Shown one piece after another: positions 54,110 through 64,000 of a DNA stretch of 64,000 nt (position 1 is its first letter; every line of letters begins with the position of its first letter). Position numbers and translations under genes: made by a program. The notes under the pieces were generated by a model, which saw only the letters and a list, made by a program, of their open reading frames with translations, ran no database searches and was not told where the DNA came from. The DNA comes from Rotaria socialis (lineage: Eukaryota > Rotifera > Eurotatoria > Philodinida > Philodinidae), in assembly GCA_905331475.1 (NCBI GenBank), contig CAJNYU010000007.1, positions 124,001 to 188,000 on the forward strand, read 5' to 3'.

Positions 54110-56667
54110 TTGTTTTTCATCTTCGTATAAACAAACTTCTCTTTTGTTTGTTCGTTTGTTTTTCTATTTCTCTTCGATTTACTATTTTTTTTGTGTTCAT
54201 TGAATCTCAAACACACACATACTTGTACATGACTACTTCTGTTTTTATTCTCTTTTATTCAGGAACTTATATTCATATTTGCGTTCATGTATGTAAACGG
54301 AACAGTTTTTTACAGCGTTTAATGCAGATTAAAAAAAAAAGATTCAATAAAAAGAAAAAGCTCATACTAGTCATTGAATCGATTTTTTTTTTGATAAACA
54401 ATATCATTTAAGTGAATAAAATCATACTTATGTTGGATATAATTTAATAATTGAAATCGAACAGGGCCCTTTTTAGCGTCAAAATAAATTCAATAAAGAG
54501 AATATCGCAAGATTTAATAAAAACGCTTCAATGTGTTTACATATGTTCACTTGCGAGCAAATAATTCAATTGAGAATAATAATTCATAATCTAATTTTTT
54601 TTTATAAAGAAGGAAATAAGATTTAGACGAAGAAGCTACGAACGAAGCACATACGTAGTTACGTCGATATTCAATTAATCTATGCGTGAAATTATATATC
54701 GATATAAATTTGGAGGTAATTTGGTTTTTTAGCTAATAAGTAATAGATTATTTCAATAATCTTATGCACGATCTATTCTTCAAAGTAGTTCATAGCTAAT
54801 TATTATTATCGAGCAACGAAGCCAGAAAAAAAGGCTGGTTAAGTATATGTGCAAATAATATCATATCCTAGACAAAAATAAAATCATTCTAAATTTTTTA
54901 TCAATATATATATATATTAATTTGGCTAGTTAGTTCTTGAATATTTCATTAGTATTGTATTTTTCTTTTGTTGCCGTTAATTCTCATAAGAACATTATTT
55001 TCTGTTTTATTTTATAATTGAGAACATCTTGTCTTGTATACATTTAAAATATCTATGCACACTATAAAGCGAATATAATCCATGGGGAAATCTAGGACGT
55101 TAATGCCTGGTACTATTATCGAAATTAATTTGTCACTATAGAATTACAAATTTTAAAGGAAATAATTCATTGATTATTTATTTTTAAACACAATTTAAAT
55201 TATCAATATTTGTTTTTGTAGTTATTTTTATTTCAAAACAATTTTGTATTTCTTACGTAAAGCAATCTAAGGATTCTATTTGGCGTTTATGCAATAAGAT
55301 AACTATAATGGATAGAATAACACTATTAAATATAATAACTATGTAGGTCGTATTTTCTTTTTAGCTTATCTTGTTTTGCAATAACGATAACTGTACTAAT
55401 AAATCCAAGTGGATGATTTTAGCAGTCTGCATTAATTATCGAAACCATAAGTCATAATATAACGATCGCAAAATCGGCAAATCTTCTAGTATAATCATGC
55501 ATCGAGCCAATTAATCATCCATTATTAAATATGCAGACCTAGAAAAAAAACTGCATTCCAGACTCATAAGCAAACAGCTAAAATATGACAATAACTAATC
55601 AATATCTCGATTATTTTTTATAATACGAAGAATGCATAATTATTTCTCGTATGGTGCCCTATGTAATTGAGGTTCACCAAGTTTATATTGCATTGGTATA
55701 AGAAAAAATATTAGAGAGCATTAATCGTTCTATCATAATCGGTTTTATGCATTCATTTGACAATAATGCTTTTCTATATCAATATAAAATCAGATTGGTT
55801 TCTTTTTCTCTTCGGTACAAGAAAAAAAAGCAGTAAAATCTCCATTGATTCATGATAATATCGAGTATTTCAAGTAACCTTACTAATTTAAACATAATTA
55901 TCTGTTCTATAATGATAAATATAAAAATTTTAAATACGAAAAGAGAAAGAAACCAATCTTAAAATAATCGAAATTAACTAATTTATGTCAAAAAAAAAAA
56001 GATTGTGAACAAAGAAGAAACACAACGCATACATAATTATAGTTAAGACTAGTCAGCATCAAATAATATAGTAGTAAACAAAAGTTTTTTGTATTTTAAT
56101 ACGAAATAATGATATGTATATTTATATATATATATATATATATATGAATGTTTTTGTCTTAGAAACATTCTTCTTTTTTTTTCGTTGATGCATACATACA
56201 TATATATATTTATACATATTACATAGACAAATAAAGATCTTTTCTAGTTTAATATACAAAAAGCAAACAAGAAAAAAAAAGAAACACTCGATTTAATAAC
56301 TTTTCATGTTATATGTGTTAAATATTAATAATAAAGCGAAACAGATCGACTAGCAAGACGAACAAAAAGAGGGAAAAACTGTCACATGCACACATCTGCC
56401 AACATATACAAACAATAGAGAAAAAAGATATGAAAAACATACATGGAATAGAGAATTATTGTGTAATTTTGTGTCAATCATTTTATTTGTTATTTCTTTT
56501 TTTTCACTGTGTACACATCGAACCTGACTAGAGAGAAGTCAAAAGAGAAAAAAAGTCACTGAGGTCTTTTTTCTTCTTCATAGAAGCAATGAACAAAGGC
56601 TATAGAGAACAAAAATATAAATAGAACGTTTCAATTGTTTTATGTTTTCTAATTTTTGAGCATTATT
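54110..56667. other. 2.5-kb intergenic between convergent genes
   Basis: Very AT-rich. Contains a (TA)n run near 56122-56146, a shorter one near 54906, and many AATAAA signals near both ends. ARHGAP39 and G-alpha-o converge on it. No gene, RNA or transposon boundary recognised. Confidence 0.5.
56122..56146. repeat. (TA)n microsatellite
   Basis: Uninterrupted alternating TA near 56122-56146 in the gap between ARHGAP39 and G-alpha-o. A similar run is at about 37545-37564 in the first HMGB intron. Confidence 0.8.
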
Positions 56668-58212
56668 TTAATATAATCCACAACCACGAAGATTTAATGT
56701 AATAATGACCTATTTATAGAAATGGAAAATCATTCAAATAAAATTCGAAAAAATTTGATAGAAGAAATAAATAAATATTTACATCGGTAACAGCATCAAA
56801 TACGAATTGCACATTTTGAGTATCTGTTGCGCACGTATGATGACAATAAACTTCTTTTTGTGTTGATTTATTTTTGGCAACAAATTGTGCTTGAATGTAT
56901 TCTGCAGCTGGATCATATTCATTTGGTCCAGTATATTCTCGAAAACATAATGTTAATGGTGAACGTTTAATTTTTTCTTCGAATAAATCTTTTTTGTTTA
57001 AAAATAATATTATACCAGTATAAACAAACCTAACAAAAGCAGAAGATTTCTTCGTCTAATTATATATGATGTCGAAACAAAAAGAAAAACAAACCATTTA
57101 TTATTACAAATACTATCGAATAAACGTAATGATTCATGCATACGATTAGTTGATTCGTCTTCATAAAGTACTTGATCATATTCAGATAATGCCACACAAA
57201 ATATTATAGCAGTTACATCTTCGAAACAATGTATCCTGAAAAAAGTCAAGAGAATTTAGATTTATCTATACACAAGAAAAATAAACAATGTAACAAACCA
57301 TTTTTTTCTTTCTGATCTTTGTCCACCAACATCAAACAATCGAAAGTTTAAATTTTTAAATGAAAAATTAATTTCTACTATTCCAGTTGTTTTAACACGT
57401 GTTCGCAATATATCTTGTTCATTAGGTAGAAAATCTGGTGAACCAATTCGATATAATTGATCAAGGAAATATTGCGCTGAATCATTTAGTTGATATTCAT
57501 TACTACGTAAAAAGCATTGTTGAACACCGGCATCCGCCCACAAACGTTCCATTGATGATAATAATTCACTATTGAATGGTTCTGTATCCTTCATACGTTG
57601 TATGACTTCAAGTACACGATGAGCATCAGCTTCCCTTTCAGCTGATGCGAATTGAATATTGAGCATATTCATTGCTCGTATTATAGCTCCTAATGATTGA
57701 ATTGTGTTCGAATATACAACTGGACGATACTGTTCAAATTCTTCTTTAGTATAACCATGCTGATGAATAATACGCATTTGTTTGACAATTGTTGATTTGC
57801 CCGATTCACCAGCACCTATAAAGAAATTCAAAAAATTCCTTTTTACTTCGCTTTTTTTTTATATATACCGAGTAATAAAAGTTTAACATCTTTTGCTGCG
57901 CGTTCGGCATCTTCTTTTATCAATCGATCAAGTGCTTTGCTGTACTATAAATAGATAGAAACAACATTATTTACCAAACTATTTTATAAATCATTTAAAT
58001 AAAAATAGTTAGAAAAGCATTGAAATATTATTAAAAAATCAAAATCTATTTTGTTAATCAAATAAAGGCATTATATTTTTTTAAATAATTCTTACTCTTA
58101 AATAAATTCTGAAATCAAACAATACAATAAAAAAAAAGAAATCTCTTGACATCTTGATGCAATTGCTTACTTCTTTTTGTCGCTTCTCATCTTGACTTGT
58201 TGCGCAGCCCAT
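56668..58212 (-). CDS. GNAO1: Heterotrimeric G-protein alpha subunit, Go type
   Basis: ATG at 58210-58212; stop at 56668-56670. The N-terminus [20 protein letters not shown] has the MGC lipidation signature (myristoylated Gly2, palmitoylated Cys3). The P-loop is [20 protein letters not shown]; switch I has [11 protein letters not shown]; switch II is [12 protein letters not shown]; the guanine-specificity box is [11 protein letters not shown]; and [19 protein letters not shown] precedes the end [13 protein letters not shown] is diagnostic of Go, with the cysteine four from the end that pertussis toxin modifies in other animals. Extra exon breaks interrupt the coding sequence; each is a short GT-AG intron. 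It couples neuronal GPCRs to effectors and G-beta-gamma release at the plasma membrane. Confidence 0.95.
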
Positions 58213-58598
58213 TTTAAATATTTATTCTTGATTCAATATAAATAAAATATGAAAATATTCATTTACACGTTTCTAATCGATAGTTTTTTTTTCTTCTTAT
58301 TCTATTCTATAGACTAACCGTCCAAACCAAAAGCAATGGTGAGACGCCATTTTTTCTTTTCTTCAACGATTCAGCATTATTAATAAATGTATAGATACTT
58401 TAGAATAATGCACTTTCAACAATTTTTTTTAGAAAATAAAAAGTTTCTCGTGCGATTACAAAAAATTGCTTTAAAATTTAAAGTAAAATTTATCTATATG
58501 TCAATTGTTATCTTTTATAACCAATAAAGTTGATCCAAAATTTTTATGCTATGTATTTGTTTGTTTTTTTTTGAAGATTTTATTTGGTTTTAAAAAAA
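58213..58598. other. Divergent promoter region, Go-alpha / KIAA0930
   Basis: 386 bp between two start codons on opposite strands, likely a shared bidirectional promoter. AT-rich, no repeat seen. Confidence 0.5.
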
Positions 58599-61215
58599 AT
58601 GACTTCAACAATTCAAAATCTACTCGTGAACATCAAAGAAGAACGGAAAAAAATAAAAAATGATGAAGGTAGTTTTTATTACTTATAAATAGTTCAAAGA
58701 TAATATTAAGATTAAAATAGACGATGATTTTATACTTGTTCAAAAAAGTAATAGTGAATGGCCAAAATTATTTGATACGTATTTTTCATCAACAACGACT
58801 CGCCTTGCTCAAACGTCAACTGGTATAACAAGTGATGATGACCTAGTTTTTTATGTTACACGAAAGACGGCAGATAATGTGCAAAATTATGCATCAGTAA
58901 GTTTTTGAGATGAATTTTAATTGAAGAATAAAAATTTTCTTCTGCATTTTAGAGGTATTCAGTAGAAGCTTTTCGTCATCATGATACAAAACGTCAACCA
59001 AAATTAGTAAGAAATAATCAATGCCAATTAAAATAATCATAGTAGTTTAGGGAGCACCAGAATATGATTGGGAAGAAACAACTAATCTTAATCTTGTTCT
59101 TCATCAATTTGAATATACAGTCACAACAGCTGTTTGTGTTAAACCAACTAATCAACATTTACAAATTATCAAACGTCTATCAACTGTAATGACAACTATT
59201 TATATTGAATATAGCAAAAATCATCCTGATATTTTCTTTTCTTTTGATTTAGAGAGTATATGCAAGTCCATCGTGTCGTGGTATGGAAAATAAAGGGATA
59301 GAAGAAATAATATCTTATCCAAATATTTATTTTACTGTTGATAACTTTGAAGATGTAAGATTATTAAAAAATCTGATTGAAATAATAGTTACATATTTTA
59401 TTGTAGGTATTTTGTGAAATGTTTACCAACGAAGGTCAGATTGTTTGCGTGGAGTTAATAGCCAAAAACCCTGCTCTGAATGATGCAAAAGTTTTATTTC
59501 TTGGTTCTATTAAATATGAAGCTTTAAAACAAGTTTATGAAACTCGAGTAAACATATCAATGATAAATAAAACAAGATATAAAATTCCAAGAGTTTTCTA
59601 GGCGACAACAAGTACTCGTGTTGCTCAACGAGTGTCATTAGGAATGTATACGAAACGAAAAATGGAATTTGTTAGAATGCGTGGACCGAACGTAAGTGTT
59701 TTTGTCATAGTTTTCTTGAAAGTGAAACATAGGGATATATTCTTAGTGATGATGCTTATCCATGTAAGAAGACAACTCTTCGATTGTTCTAAACAAATAT
59801 GAGACTTGAGATCGAATCGAGTCTAGTGATCATAGAGTAAATATTAAATTTCAAATTTTAAAATTCATAACGAATATGAGATGCATACAAAAATAAAACA
59901 ATTTCAGAAACATAGATGTTGATCAAAATATTGATCATATCATTTTTCGCGCTGATCATGAGTTGATTCCTTTGTTTTAACAACATTTTTTAAATTTCAT
60001 TGCTATTTATTGGTTCGATATTTCCTTGGTACACCTATTCATCGGTTTGACATGTCTCGCACAAGGAACGTCTCCTAGGTCGAAATGATTGAAAATTCGA
60101 GGAAATTCTTCGATTCGATATCGGAAGTATACCGTAGTCTTTACTGTGTGATCTAGATAAAATTCTGATTGTCGATTTTTTCCCCATTGTAAATAATAGA
60201 TAGATTCAAAAAATGATTTCAATATAATTTTATGAGAATTTTGGTATATTAATGCAAATCATCATCGACTGTCAGTCGATTAGTCATTCAAATCTAAGAT
60301 CAAATATTTATGAGCACATTGTCAAACGTGACAATCATTCATAATAGTCGAAAAGAAAAGAATTGGCACAACTTTCAAATATTAGTTGATAGACATTTAC
60401 TTTTTCTTTTACACCAATCAAAAATCAAATAGTATGAAATGAACGAGAGAGATAAAACAACGGAATAGTACGTTTCTTTTCAACATCATTTTCTTTTTAT
60501 GAATAATGACTTTAATCAGAAATAGTATTTTGTTTCACAACAGATAGACACATCTGTCAGTTAATTATAAAATAATTGGTAGGAACATGAAGGATACATT
60601 TAAAAATCAAAAATAAAATGGCTAATAAAAAATAAAATATTTCGAAATAAAAAAGAATATTATAGGGCAAAGGTCATGCACAAATGGCTGTTAGTCGATT
60701 TCGACCGGCACAATCTAATATAGCAATATCTGAATCGAATTCCACAACATCAACTGCAAGTATTAATGATGCTGATAATGTGTGCAAAACAAAAGGAGCT
60801 ATGATGTCAGATAATAGAAGAGTATATTTTCTTTATTTCATAGTGGAGTCAACGTCACATGACTGAGAATGGTTCAGCGAGTGAACCGAGTCTACCAACA
60901 TTCAAACAGCAAAATACAGTTATGCCAGAAGTTGAATCAACTGATATTCAACAAGGTTATTGAGAACATTATTCTTAATATTTCTTTAAAACTATTATTA
61001 TTATTATTAAAGAACTATCTCATGATGCAGGTGGTTTTCTCGGTCGTACATTAAATCAAGCGATGGGCTGGATGCGTAAATCAAATCCACGTCTTAATCA
61101 AACAATAAATAGTCTTCCATTGCAAACTTGTCTTACATATATATCATTACCTTGCAATCTGATTGTTAAAGATATTCTTGAATCAAATTCTATGCCTATT
61201 CTTACTGTTCAATGA
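58599..61215 (+). CDS. KIAA0930: KIAA0930 / C22orf9 family protein
   Basis: Multi-exon gene from ATG 58599-58601 to TGA 61213-61215. Conserved blocks match human KIAA0930: DDLVFYVTRKTAD, YDWEETTNLNLVLHQFEYTV, TTAVCVKP, VYASPSCRGMENKGIEEIIS, YPNIYFTVDNFEDVFCEM, GQIVCVELIAKNP, GSIKYEALKQVYETR, MEFVRMRGPNGKGHAQMAVS and the C-terminal LTYISLPCNLIVKDILE. A 974-nt intron (59692-60665) sits inside MRGPN/GKGHA. A later intron ends at 60843: its donor is either 60780 (64 nt, weak GTGTGC) or 60822 (22 nt, GTATAT); both keep phase, and 64 nt is far more likely. The family has no known biochemical role. Confidence 0.92.
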
Positions 61216-63442
61216 TTTAAATGAATAATTCCAAAAATGGTGCATGATTACGTCAAACAAGCTCTTCCATATGTTTTTTAATATTCGTGTAATTTTTTCT
61301 ACGTACTGTATAGATTTTTGTGAAATATTTCCGCAATGTTCATTTTATGTTTCATAAGGTTTCATATTTTGTTTTAATTAAATTGAAAACAATTAGTGAT
61401 TTTTCAATATATCAATTTTTATTTTTTCTTAAATTTAATTTTTCTATTTTGTTAGTCGTGAGATAATCGATCTGTATGCTGATCATCAAAAATGTTTATT
61501 AATCTTTGAAATGCTGGGTTAATTAAACAGGATTTATCTATTATTATCGAACGCAATAAAGATTAGATTGATTATATAAAAGACATACACTGCATACAAT
61601 CGATGATAATACGATGAATTCGAAAATTTCTAAGCCCCGAATGACATTGAATGGGAAAATACCCGCGCATTACTTATGACCAGCTTATAAAAATATAAAT
61701 ATTTATTAGTTTATGTTATCTTTATTTATTAGCATGGTTTAACTATGTAAATATATTGATGAAATAGGTTTATTTTAATTTATTCGCCTGAGATCAAAGA
61801 GAAATTGAATATATGTCGGTGTTCTTGAATGGATTGTTTATTTACCTAATACAATTTTTCATGTTTCGGTTTCCATTGAGAAAACTTATACATCATTTAT
61901 TAAAACGACGAAGTTTAGTTCTACATAATTCGATGAAGTTGTAAGCTGTTTACATAATCTATTAGAATTCAAACGGCATTTTGTCAAATATGAGAAAACC
62001 AATTGCATTCTTTTAATGTCCCAATTATTAATTAGTATGATGGATGCAATTTTAAATAGATATTCAAATTAATGCACATACAAAAAGAATTTCGGAATGT
62101 ACTTAGTCTTGATATGAGAGATCATTTAATGTTCTTTTTTTTAAAAACAAAGTGCATTTCGGGGCTTTAAAAATATTTATTATGATATATTAAACATATG
62201 TAGTGCTTTTATGCTCTTGGTAAACATTAAAATTATTGTTTTTTCACTCTTCTCTCAACGAACAGTTTTGTCTCAGTAAACAAAACAGCTTTATAGTACT
62301 GACATTTGGCTATTGCAATGGACAAAAGACTAAGGTTGGCTAAATTGAAATTGATAAATCTGAACTCTATGCGAATACAGAATACAAGCAGTCATGATGA
62401 ATTTTGCAGAAAAAATAATGATATGATCAGAAGCGCAAACTTATTATGTAAGTTTAATCTATTTATTTATCACATATTGTTATTAGATTATTTTCTCGGA
62501 AAAAAAAGAAAACATGCCTTTTGATATCAGTTATTCAAATGAAGTCTCTAATTGATAATCACTCCTGTGTGAAGATGAAACACACATGGAGTTTGTTTTT
62601 CTTTAGCTGATTTCATATCCGTCTTGTCTTCTACCAATAGTATCACGTAAATATTTTCTTGGCATCCCTGTTCTTTTAATATAAGCACAAGCTTTTGCTA
62701 TTTCTGTTATTCCGCTGACGACAGTTCTCTGCCATCAAAGCTGCTTCTTCCTGATTGGCTCGAGTATTAGTAGTCAAGCACACGTGCTTATTTCGTTGTA
62801 CATAAAACCATCATTTTCTTCTAAACAAAAAAAGAAATTGTAGAACAGAAACTACTTGAACACAAACTAATCACATTGTCGAAAAATGAATTTCATTACT
62901 TTTAAGTTATTGTTCTATGTTATAAGTTTTTTTCTATTTAGAAGGCAACTGGATCATTATGAAATAATAGTATGTTCGGTTATTGTCTTCGTAGAAATTA
63001 ATTTTTCAACAATCGGTATTTAATATTAGAATACTATTCAATTCTTATAGAACAAAAGCACGTCATATACTCCCGATTATTAATCAATTGAGATATTCTA
63101 CTCACCATATTACAATTGTTTTCTTGATTCATTTATTGCTCGATATCGACAACGATTTTGCCATAAATTAGCATTTCGAGATGGGAACGATAATCATGTG
63201 CTCGACTAAAGCTGTGAAAGATCGATGTTGACAATTTAATAAGAAAATATTATTTAACCAATCTTGCTGTTGTACTACTTCATGTTATATTCCATATCAG
63301 CTTTTTTTTATTGTCTCGGTAGGTTATCATTTCCCACAGATTGTGGTTCCATGAATCGGTCCCTAAATCAAGTCCACATTTGTGAACAATTAAAAATTAA
63401 GTCAATTCTGGTAACCAAATAGGGACTTTAATTTAGGGACTC
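61216..63442. other. Intergenic right flank
   Basis: AT-rich with no supported gene; the frame 62306-62524 has no domain. Contains a candidate inverted-repeat element (61632-62167) and, near 63359-63440, a short inverted repeat (GTCCCTAAATCAAGTCC against GGACTTTAATTTAGGGAC). Confidence 0.5.
61632..62167. mobile_element. Possible MITE with AAGCCCCGAA ends
   Basis: AAGCCCCGAA at 61632-61641 is matched by its exact reverse complement at 62158-62167. Similarity extends weakly inward (ATGACATT against ATGCACTT, with one gap) and outward (ATTTCT against ATTTTT). The interior of about 516 bp is AT-rich and non-coding. No clear target duplication was found, so this is tentative. Confidence 0.35.
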
Positions 63443-64000
63443 TTTTCTAAAGAATATGGCTGTGAGGTGTAAGGCATGCCTATACTTGAGCACACCACTC
63501 AATAAACACATCCTACTGGAAAACATATCTTTTCAAAAAAAATACAATCTGATCATCAGGTCCTCTCAAGATCCCTTTAACTAAAAAGTGTTTCTCTTCA
63601 AACGATAGTCTCGTGAGCAGAATCTACTTTTTAAAAAGAAACATTTATCATTTTAAAGTGATCTTGGGAGGCTCTGGTGACCAGATTATATCTTTTTAAA
63701 AGAAACATTTATCAGTTAAAGTGATTTTGAGAACACCGATAAAGTGATCTTGAGAGGATGTGATTGCCAGATTCTATTTGTTAACAATGAATTTACTAGA
63801 TAGAATGATCATTAGAGAATCTAGCGATCAGATTCTATTTTTAAAAAAGAAACATTTACTAGCTAGAGCGAGTTTCAGAGGATCTGGTGACCAGATTGTA
63901 TTTTTTTTGAAAAGACATGTTTTCCAGTAGGATGTGCTTATTGAGTGGTGTGCTCAAGTATAGACATGTCTTACATCTCACAGCCATATTCTTTAGAAAA
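63443..64000. mobile_element. Fold-back element with internal tandem repeats, cut by edge
   Basis: The left arm (63443 to about 63570) is the reverse complement of the right arm (about 63873-64000) with only about nine differences, almost all transitions. Marker phrases are ACTTGAGCACACCACTCAAT and CATCCTACTGGAAAACAT. Between the arms a unit of roughly 60-90 bp recurs about four times as direct repeats: AGATTCTATTTTTAAAAAG, AAACATTTATCAGTTAAAGT, GATCTTGAGAGGATCTGGTG. The right terminus lies outside the window. No protein is encoded, so it is a non-autonomous fold-back-type element or large hairpin repeat. Confidence 0.7.

Overview
The window is eukaryotic nuclear DNA from an invertebrate animal. 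It is AT-rich and gene-dense. Most introns are about 45-70 nt and GT-AG, with a minority of 0.3-1.3 kb. Several start codons sit just after a good 3' splice site, as expected when mRNAs receive a trans-spliced leader. A bdelloid rotifer is the best guess: it fits the intron style, the probable trans-splicing, an ADP-ribosyltransferase/ADP-ribosylhydrolase gene and a decayed F-box-like gene of a kind I associate with bdelloids. This assignment is an inference from gene style, not from a search.

Layout. 0.8-8.6 kb: an ERICH3-like gene (minus, running off or ending near the left edge), a secreted Ser/Thr/Glu-rich protein with a small transposable element in its last intron, a claudin-like four-TM protein and a small secreted cysteine peptide. 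9.8-20.9 kb: a compact run of nuclear genes: microcephalin (MCPH1) and EAF (minus, 93 bp apart), FAM13-like and snurportin-1 (plus), KANSL1-like (minus). 21.5-22.3 kb: a non-autonomous DNA transposon packed with GTAC motifs. 22.8-26.0 kb: one gene that appears to join an arginine-type ADP-ribosyltransferase to an ADP-ribosylglycohydrolase. 26.3-28.2 kb: an F-box-like pseudogene, a 100-N assembly gap, and the 5' part of a SUEL-lectin/CUB secreted protein.

30-37 kb is SF3B1 (minus). 37.3-41.5 kb is an HMGB/DSP1-type protein with two alternative first exons. 42.1-43.6 kb is PAAF1. 44.3-44.9 kb is an unrecognised Ser-rich protein. 48.3-54.1 kb is ARHGAP39/Vilse (WW-MyTH4-RhoGAP). 56.7-58.2 kb is a G-alpha-o subunit. 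58.6-61.2 kb is a KIAA0930-family gene. The right end (61.6-64 kb) is non-genic with two further inverted-repeat elements, the last cut by the window edge.

Most genes are conserved single-copy animal genes with unrelated jobs (splicing, snRNP import, transcription elongation, chromatin, DNA damage, Rho and heterotrimeric G-protein signalling). The most unusual locus is the writer-plus-eraser ADP-ribosylation gene at 22.8-26.0 kb. It shows two lesions at the same conserved site: an apparently lost splice donor and a substituted metal-binding aspartate. All exon structures were read by eye from reading frame, splice signals and remembered protein families; none was tested by alignment software or RNA data.
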